This document shows, one piece after another, positions 57,005 through 64,000 of a stretch of 64,000 nt of DNA (its first letter is position 1; each line of letters starts with the position of its first letter). The notes beneath the pieces were generated by a model. The model saw only the letters and a list, made by a program, of their open reading frames with translations, had not been told where the DNA came from and did not search any database. The position numbers and the translations under genes are program-made. The stretch is from NCBI GenBank assembly GCA_026686845.1, contig JAIVEN010000004.1, positions 13,238,827 to 13,302,826 on the forward strand, read 5' to 3'. This DNA is from Adenanthera pavonina (Eukaryota; Streptophyta; Magnoliopsida; Fabales; Fabaceae).

Positions 57005-58577
57005 TGTTGAATCAGAGGTTTTGATGATTCCAAACAACTAAAGCTTGAAAAGAAAATATCAAAGGACTGTAAAAGCATAAAAGTGAAGAAATCCAATGAA
57101 AAACGTGTGAAGATTTAGTTGTTAACATTTCTCACAATGTACACTGAGTAAAAGGCTTTGATTCTTAGTTATTCATGTCACCACAGTGTTCAAACATGTA
57201 TTTTCAAAGTTATTCTATGTTAGCATATGTTAGATTTAGAAAACATTGATTAACAGATGAATTTTGGGGTTAATTCTTATATATTTTGTGCAAAATTCAA
57301 ACTTTACTTACTAGAACTTAAAATTCTAGAGTTATCATCTCTAATAGATGAATTTCAAGTTTTGAAATATGAATTTTGAGTTAAGCATAGTTAGTCAAAT
57401 GTGCAAAATTCATTTGAGGCCTAGTCAAAATTTGAATGTTGTTAAAGTGCATAAAGAGTTTAGAGTCACTCCTTATGACAGATGAACTTTGGATTTCAAA
57501 ATTCTAATTTTGAAATGGGAACTTGTAAGTCTCGTTAAAACATGTCTTTGAGTAGAATTTTGAAATAGGAACTTGTAAGTCTCGTTAAAACATGTCTTTG
57601 ACAGACAAACTTTGAAGTGCAAAATTCAAATTTCACAGAGGAAAACTTTTGTACCATGCTGAGGAAGCCTTTGACAAACAAATTTTAGATTCTGAAATTT
57701 AAATTTTGAGTGCATCATGAAAACATTAGACAACTATTCAAGTTCAACAGATGCACTTTTAATATGAAAATTCATATATTCTAACATAGGATTTATTTGA
57801 CAAATTCAAAATTTGAATTTCACTCTTAAACAGATGAATTTTGGAAGTTCAATGTTGAAGTCCTTAACTTATAGTCTATGTGAAATTCGCCTGTTGACAC
57901 CCAAAATTCATGTTTTAGTGTGTCAGACGCATTAAATGTGGTTGGTGAATGGCTAGTTTTGCAGAGCAATCATTGGTTAACATCTTTAATGGATAGATCT
58001 TATGTCTAACGACTAGTTAAGTAAAAAATCTATAAATAGAACTTCATTTGAAGATATGGGTAACAATTTTAATGCTGAATATACTAAAACTCTGCTGAAT
58101 TCATTAGTCAAAGCCTTTTCACTCTCATACTTCATTTATTGTACTTCAACTATTATATCTACTCCAATTTAGAGAGTTTTCTTTCTGTGTAAAATCTTTT
58201 CTTCATCTGAAAGAAAGATTTCTTATGAAGAGATTTACAAGGGAATTGGGAAAACACTTTGTAAAAGTGCAGAGTATAAAGTTTGAGTGTTCTCAGAACA
58301 TAGCACAAGTTTGCACTGAGGCATTGCAAGGAGCCTACTGAATTCTTACTGATAATGAAAATCTCAAGTGGTGACTTGGGAACTGGACGTAGGTTAAGTG
58401 GATCAGACCGAACTAGGATAAATTTCTTTGTCCTTTCTTCCTTTACCTTGCACTTACCTTCATTCTTTGCACTTTAATTTTCTGCAAACTTCTACTATCA
58501 CTGAAATATCACATTTTTTTAGAAAAATTTTAAACTTTCCAATTCACCCATCTCTTGGGAAGCTAGTAATTCTAACA
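57005..58577 (+). repeat. 5' LTR of Sirevirus H
   Basis: Starts TGTTGAATCAGAGG, ends TTCTAACA. 1573 bp. Motif array present but eroded (CAGATGAA, AAATTTGAA words). A 50-bp tandem duplication lies at 57506-57605. TATA at 58031-58037; the conserved block GGGAACTGGACGTAGGTT at 58378-58395. Confidence 0.88.
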
Positions 58578-58579
58578 AG

Positions 58580-58591
58580 TACTATCAGAGC
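58580..58591 (+). other. Primer-binding site of Sirevirus H
   Basis: TACTATCAGAGC, a decayed TGGTATCAGAGC, two bases after the LTR. Confidence 0.8.
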
Positions 58592-58632
58592 TTGTACTCC
58601 TAATAAAAGGAATTAACACTCCGGGAGAACCT

Positions 58633-60393
58633 ATGGTTGGCTTAAGGGAGAACCTACTTCCAAAGGATGCCAACATGGATAGACCTCCAGGTTTTGCTGG
58701 TCAAAATTATACATACTGGAAGATGAAGATGAAGTTATTTTTAAACACCTTGGACCTTGACATGTGGTCTATAGTAGATAAGGGAGATTTTTTCCTTATG
58801 AAGAGAAATGTGCAAGAGCAACTGGTAGAAAAGCCACAATCAAAATGGGGTGATGATGATAAAAGAAGAGTTCTGCTCAACACTAAAGTTCAATCTGCTA
58901 TAATGAGTGCTCTGTCCAAGGATGAGTACTTTAGAGTGTCCTCATGCACAACTGCCAAAGAAATGTTGGACACTTTGGAGGTAGCCCATGAAGAAACCAA
59001 TGGTGTATGGGATAACGGAATCAGCATCCTCATTGGAGAATGTAAAGGATTCAAAATGAAAGAGGGAGAAACTATCAAAGAAATGGAAATGAGATTTACC
59101 CTCATTGTGAGTCAACTCAAAGTTCTGGGCAAAGACTACAATCAGACTAAAAAAGTCAAAAAAATACTGAGAGATCTTCCCTTTGAGTGGCAGGCCAAAG
59201 TTACAGTAATAAAAAAAGCTAGAGGAAAAGAAAAGAAGAATATAAGGGTAAGATTAAAGCTCTGAAAGATGTAGGCCAAGAAAAGAAGAAGAAGAGTCTA
59301 GCTCTAAAAGCTACAGAAGAGGAAGAAGACTATTCTGATGATGAAGAAGAACAGGATGAAGAAACTCTTGCTTTACTGGTCAAAAAATTTGGAAGATTCT
59401 ATAGCAAGAAGCGAAGCAAGAAGTTCTTCAAGAAAGGAGCAACAACAAGCAACAAAAGGGAAACTAAAGAGATTATAACCTGCTATGAGTGCAAGAAGCA
59501 AGTGCACATCAAATAGGAATGCCCACAATTCTTGAAAAAGCAGGTGAAAGAAAAGAAAGCTACTAAGAAGAACAAAAAAAAAGGTATACATCTCTTTAAT
59601 CTGGGGTAATAGCTCAGATGAAGAGGATGAAGATGAGAAAGAGATTACCAACATTAGCCTAGTGGCACATGCTGTAGAAGAAGCTGAGAATCCATTTGAT
59701 AGTGAACGTTAAGATGAAGTAAATGATTCTGACTCTTCTTATTCTGACCTATTTGATGCATTTCATGATCTGCATAATGAATTCATTAAAATTGCAAAAG
59801 AACTGAAACTAGCTAAGAAAAAGATTAGCAAACTAGAATCAGAATGTAAAATGCCTGATACTACATCTCAGCATAAGATTGAATCTATCTACTGTGTATC
59901 ATGCAACGAGCTAAAGAAAAAAAATGAATATCGTCTCAAGAGTCTGGCTAAACTTACCAAAGGTAAAGAAGTGTTGTATGCATTATTAGGTAGTCAGAGG
60001 ATTGCACAAGGTAAAGTCGATCTTGGTTATAACCCCTGTGCAGTCAAGGAAAAGATTAAGAAGAAAAATCAAAATTTACATATGAGACATTTTATACTTG
60101 CAGATGGCCATAAGAAGAAAAGTGACATTTCAAAAACTATCAAATCTTATACCCAATCCAAATATGTGAAAATATTATCTACATTACTTTCTTCCTGCAT
60201 CTCAACCGAGTAGTCCCTTATCACCTGTCACTTCTGTAACAAGAAGGGATACATTTCCAGTTCATTCTCCTTAAGGAAAAATGGACTTGGCATGAAGGTA
60301 AAATGGGTTCCCAAAAATATATCTATACCTAGGGAGAATGCCACTAACAGAAAAGGATCCAAATAAATTTGGGCACCTAAAAGGAAAGACTAA
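58633..60393 (+). pseudogene. gag: gag of Sirevirus H (broken)
   Basis: ATG of MVGLRENLLP, then the same gag core as A and B (RPPGFAGQNYTYWKMK, TTAKEML, LPFEWQAKVT). An internal deletion and frameshift lie near 59225 (the GESMASVTALFG stretch of A is gone). A first zinc knuckle CYECKKQVHIK is followed by TAG at 59514-59516, the same Trp codon that is TGA in B. Further stops follow; a readable part is 59851-60213; then the second knuckle (CHFCNKKGYISSS, last Cys lost) near 60229; TAA at 60391-60393 after APKRKD. About 585 codons. Confidence 0.85.
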
Positions 60394-60408
60394 ATTTTGT
60401 CTTGCAGG
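60394..60408 (+). promoter_or_regulatory. Candidate 3' splice site at the gag-pol boundary (H)
   Basis: TTTTGTCTTGCAG then GTATG, with AG at 60406-60407, directly after the gag stop. Same position and form as in element B (28134-28147) although the two elements are strongly diverged. Confidence 0.35.
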
Positions 60409-61089
60409 TATGTCTTAGAGTTAGCAAGAGCAACAAATGGTAGATGGATAGTGTATGCTCTAGACATATAACTGGTGATAAGGAGAAATTCATCACCCTC
60501 AAAGACAAGAAAGGAGAAAAAGTAACCTTTGAAGGTGAACAATATGGCAAGGTGGTTGGCATTAATATCATAAGTAGAAATCCAAAAACATCTATAGAAG
60601 ATGTGCTATTTATAGTTGGGCTTAACCACAACTTGCTGTGTGTGAGTCAGACTTGCGACAAAGGAAATTTTGGTACTATTTGACTCAAAATTCTGCTTGG
60701 TCATCAGAAAAAGTGATCACCAAGTTATTCTCAAAGCTCAAAGGGATGGTAATTGCTATACTATTGACTTAAATTAACTTCTTTACCTAGATTCTATATG
60801 CTTAATTAGTAAAGACAATGAAAGTTGGTTGTAGCATGGAAGACTGGCACATGTTAACATAAACTAACTAAACAAGTTAATTAAAGTGAGTTAGTTACTA
60901 AATTGCCAAAAATTTCTTTTGAAAAAGGGTAGAGAATGTGATACATGTCTCAAAGGGAAACAAACTAAGTCACTTTTCAAACCTAAAAATGTAATCAATA
61001 CATCTAGACCACTACAGTTGCTACATATGGATTTGATAGGTCCATATAGAGTAAAAAGTATTGGTAAAAATCTATATATGTTAGTAAGT
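60402..61089 (+). pseudogene. pol: pol fragment of Sirevirus H: protease and start of integrase
   Basis: Protease region with MDSVCSRHITGDKEKF (Val in place of the usual Gly of D-S-G), preceded by a TAG. Then NHNLLCVSQTCDKGN and a frameshift near 60666. The GAG-pre-integrase finger is decayed (H-GRLAHVN, CDTCLKGKQTKS). The integrase start LLHMDLIGPYRVKS is cut off at 61089. Confidence 0.85.
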
Positions 61090-61652
61090 GGGCTGTCTCT
61101 TGAAGGGAAGAGCTCTTAGTATTTTTCCAATTTTTTTTGTTTGATTGTAGTATTTGCCTAGAGCTTTGAGTTGATTCACTATGAGGGTGAATCTCATTTC
61201 CATTTCTTGGTAGTTTCTCCCTTTTTCATTTTGAATCTTTTATATTCTCTAATGAGGATGCTAATTATGTTATCCCTCACTCCACTGGTTCCTTCATGGG
61301 GTACCTCCAAAGTGTCCGGTATGTCTTTGGCAGTTGTGCATGAAGACACTCTAAAGTACTCATCCTGGGACAGAGCACTCATTATAGCAGATTGAGCTTT
61401 GGTGTTGAGCAGAACTCTTCTTTTATCATCATCATCTCATTTTGCTTAAGACTTTTCTATCAGCTGCTCTTGCTCATTTTTCTTCATAAGGATAAAGTCT
61501 CCCTTTTCTACTATGGACCGCATGTCAAGGCCTAGGGTCTTTTAAAATAGCTTCATCTTCATCTTCCAATATGTATAATTTTGACCTGTAAAACCTGGAG
61601 GTCAATTCTTGTTAGCGCTCTCCGGAAGTAGGTTCTCCCCTAAGTTAGCCAT
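61090..61652 (-). pseudogene. gag: gag 5' fragment of H2
   Basis: Minus-strand ATG at 61652-61650 starting MANLGENLLPE, then PPGFTGQNYTYWKMK, a stop-broken centre, and 63 open codons (61382-61194) with SALSQDEYFRVSSCTTAKD. It ends near the words for LP.EWQ at 61090-61110. Nearly the same span as the N-terminal half of gag in H. Confidence 0.85.
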
Positions 61653-61693
61653 AGCTTCTCTCGGAGTACTAATTTCTTTTATTGGGAGTCCAA

Positions 61694-61705
61694 GCTCTGA
61701 TATCA
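61694..61705 (-). other. Primer-binding site of H2
   Basis: The minus strand reads TGATATCAGAGC, a one-base variant of TGGTATCAGAGC, two bases after the LTR end at 61708. Confidence 0.8.
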
Positions 61706-61707
61706 CT

Positions 61708-62717
61708 TGTTAGAATTACTGGCTTCCCAAGAGGGGGTGAATTGAAAAGTTTAAAATTTTTCTACAAAAATGTGATATTACAATGATAATAGAAGTTTGC
61801 AGAAAACAAAGTGTAAAGAGAATGAAGGTAACTACAAGGTCAAGAAAGAAAGGACAAAGAAATTTATTCTGATTCGATTTGATCCACTTGACCTACGTCC
61901 AGCCCCCAAACCACGAATTGAGATTTTCACTATCAGTAAGAATTTGGTGGACTCCTTGCAATGCCTTAGTACAAACTCGTGCTCTATTCTAAGAACACTC
62001 AAACTTTACACTTTGCTCTCTTACAAAGTGTTTCCCTAATTTTCATGTGAATCCCTTTACAAGAAATCCTTCTTCCAGATAAAGAAAAGATTTTACACAT
62101 AAAGAAAACTCTCTAAATTAGAGTAGATATGACATTTGAAGTACCATAAATGAAGTGAGAGAGTAAAAAGACTTTGACTAATGAATTCAACGAAGTTTTT
62201 GTATATTCAGCATTAAAATCATTACCTACAACTTCAAATGAAGTTCTATTTATAGATTTGTGACTTAACTACTCATTAGACACAAGATCTAGCCATTAGA
62301 GACATTAACCAATGTTTACTCTGCAAAACTAATTGTTCAACCGCATTTAATGCGTTTGACACACCAAAATTTGAATTTTAGGTGTCAACAGATGAATTTC
62401 ACAGATACCATAAGTTAAAGACTTTAATATTGAACTTCCAAAATTCATCTATTCAAGAGTGAAATTCAAATTTTGAATTTGTCAAATATATCTCATGTTA
62501 GAATATATGAATTTTCATACTAAAAATGCATATATTGAGTTTGAACAGTTGTCTCATGTTTTCAAAATGCACTCGAAATTCGAATTTCAGAATCTAAAAT
62601 TTGTTTGTTAGAGGTTTGCTTAACATGGTCCAAAAGTTCTCCTCTATGAAATTTGAATTTTGCACTTCAAAGTTCTCCTGTCAGAGACATGCTCTAACAA
62701 GACTCACAAGTTCTCAT
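61708..62717 (-). repeat. Partial LTR of H2
   Basis: The 3' 1010 bp of a Sirevirus LTR on the minus strand, with the TATA region near 62250, AACGG-type boxes decayed, and the conserved block as TGACCTACGTCCAGCCCCC at 61889-61907. Interrupted by LTR I at 62718. Confidence 0.85.
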
Positions 62718-64000
62718 TGTTGAATTAAGAGTTTTGATGATTCCAAACTAACATCCAAAAGCTCGGATTAAAGATATCAAAGGAGATCAAAGTGCTTTAA
62801 GTGAAGAATTTCTGAGTATTAGCTGCTAGATCTTCAGTAGGATCTTTTGTTATGTTCAAATGAGGGTAAAAGTTTTTGATTTTAAGAAAAGATGTTTTTA
62901 AACCTTGATTGTGTGTTAAATCTTGACTTATTTGAAAAATACTCACAAACAGACGAAGTTTGAAAGTTTAAAATGAACTGTCATATTGGAAATTCGAACT
63001 TTGCCTATGGAAATTCGAATTTCGAGTCAAAACTAAATAAGTCTGAAGAGTTGTCTCTCTGTCAGACGAATTTTGATTATCCAAAATTCGAATTTCCATC
63101 AAAGACTGAAAGAAGCTTTTCACTGACAGACGAACTTCACATCCTCAAAATTCGAATTTCAGATAAAATGCAGTTTGTGAAAACCAAAGAAATTCGTCTG
63201 ACATAATGTTGAAGCTCATCTGAAATCAAGATGAAATTGAGTTTGAAAAATGCTCTCTGACAGACGAACTTTGACTTTCCAACATTCGAATTTTCATATA
63301 AGTCTGAAAGGAGCTTCTTTCAAACAGATGAACTTTGAGTCTTCAAAATTCGAATTTCAGACAAATCACAACTTATGATAATGGAAGAAATTCGTCTGAA
63401 ACAATGTTAAAGTTCATCTGAGATCAAGAATAATTTAAGTTTCAAAACTGCTTTCTGTCAGACGAACTTTGAACATTAAAATTCGAATTTCAGAAGCTAA
63501 GTTTGTGAGTCTGTTGGAATGAAATATTGACATACGAATGACAGAGCTTTGTAACTTCGAATGTTGAAGTTAGTCTGAAAAGAATCTCTCTGACAGACGA
63601 ACTTCACTACTTCAAAATTTGAATTTCGAAGAAAGTGAACTACTGTGCCTCTTTGAACGTTCTACAGACAGACAAATTTTGGGCTTCCAAAATTCGAATT
63701 TCGAAGGCACTGTAGAAAATTGAAAACACTGTTCACACTTAACCGAAAAACTTTCCTCTTGAAAATTCGTATGTCACATTGTGAAAATGTTTTGTAAGTT
63801 TCAAAATTCGAATTTCACTTCATGAACAGACGAACTTCGTGCTGTAACGTTGAAAGCTTTAACCTTCGGTTCCTTCAAAATTCGTCTGTTGGCCAACCAA
63901 AATTTGAATTTCAGTATGTCAGAAACATTAAATGCGGTTGGTAAACGGATAGTTTTTCAGAGTAACCGTTGGATAAATTCCCAACGGATAGATTTTGTCT
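62718..64000 (+). mobile_element. Sirevirus LTR I, running off the window
   Basis: Starts TGTTGAATTAAGAG inside the H2 LTR (left flank CTCAT) and follows the LTR of B base by base to the AACGG/CCGTT cluster at 63945-63990. The motif array is well preserved (CAGACGAA at 62950, 63063, 63127, 63260, 63460, 63595, 63828 and others). It belongs to the young A/B group. Whether a full element or a solo LTR follows cannot be seen. Confidence 0.9.

Larger units (their letters stand above)
57005..61089 (+). mobile_element. Sirevirus H, older copy truncated in integrase
   Basis: 5' LTR (57005-58577), primer site, gag and pol up to the start of integrase (YMLVS at about 61084), after which the sequence switches to an inverted gag fragment (H2). 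Many stops and frameshifts and a clearly different gag sequence show it is much older than A and B. No ORF3, RT or 3' LTR is present. The flank AATTG (57000-57004) has no partner. Confidence 0.88.
61090..62717 (-). mobile_element. Inverted Sirevirus fragment H2 (LTR, primer site, gag start)
   Basis: On the minus strand: the last 1.0 kb of an LTR (62717 to 61708), primer site (61705-61694), then gag from its ATG at 61652 down to about 61090. It is similar to H but not identical, and lies opposite to it. Its left edge joins H within integrase; its right edge is cut by LTR I. Confidence 0.88.

Overview
The window is nuclear DNA of a flowering plant, made almost entirely of LTR retrotransposons inserted into one another. 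I see no host protein gene, rRNA or tRNA gene. The plant assignment rests on three Ty1/copia elements of the Sirevirus (SIRE/Maximus) type, on many long Ty3/gypsy-type LTRs with tRNA-Met-type primer sites, and on a GGCC-rich hAT-type element. All coding regions carry stops or frameshifts.

Layout. (1) 7-18372: a gypsy-type LTR (G1) holds a second solo LTR (G2, 2488-17972, TSD ATTTG), which holds a non-autonomous hAT-like element (3126-15274, 8-bp TSD), which holds Sirevirus A on the minus strand (3587-15052, 11466 bp, TSD AAGCT). (2) 18373-22206: unassigned sequence, part of it rich in TTTAG and CATTC words. (3) 22207-24014: a minus-strand LTR fragment (F), cut by Ty3/gypsy element C (24015-54525, plus strand). 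The 5' LTR of C is split by Sirevirus B (24422-35824). Its pol gene (37091-41788, tail 50671-50862) is split by three minus-strand solo LTRs set one inside another (E1 > E3 > E2, with a MITE in E2). Its 3' LTR is split by a Sirevirus solo LTR (51749-53402, TSD GAGAA). (4) 54526-56364: another gypsy LTR fragment (D), then 640 bp of unassigned sequence. (5) 57005-62717: an older Sirevirus, H, cut off in integrase and joined to an inverted LTR-gag fragment, H2; together they form a large inverted repeat. (6) 62718-64000: the first 1.28 kb of a further Sirevirus LTR (I), running off the window.

The most interesting system is the Sirevirus family (A, B, I, older H, H2, S). A and B carry, besides gag and pol, a third sense-strand ORF of about 730 codons whose core resembles the domain named putative plant transposon protein (Pfam Transposase_32). 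Upstream of it lies a 1-kb spacer with the same composite motif array (CAGACGAA plus ATTCGAATT) and CCGTT/AACGG boxes that precede the TATA box in the LTR. In A this spacer ends with its own TATA box just before the ORF3 ATG. This suggests a duplicated promoter module, one copy for gag-pol and one for ORF3.

Decay is mostly C:G to T:A: the nonsense changes I could compare are TGG to TGA/TAG or CAA/CAG to TAA/TAG, and many LTR-LTR differences fall in CG dinucleotides of the motif array. The two LTRs of A differ at roughly 38 of 1859 positions by eye.
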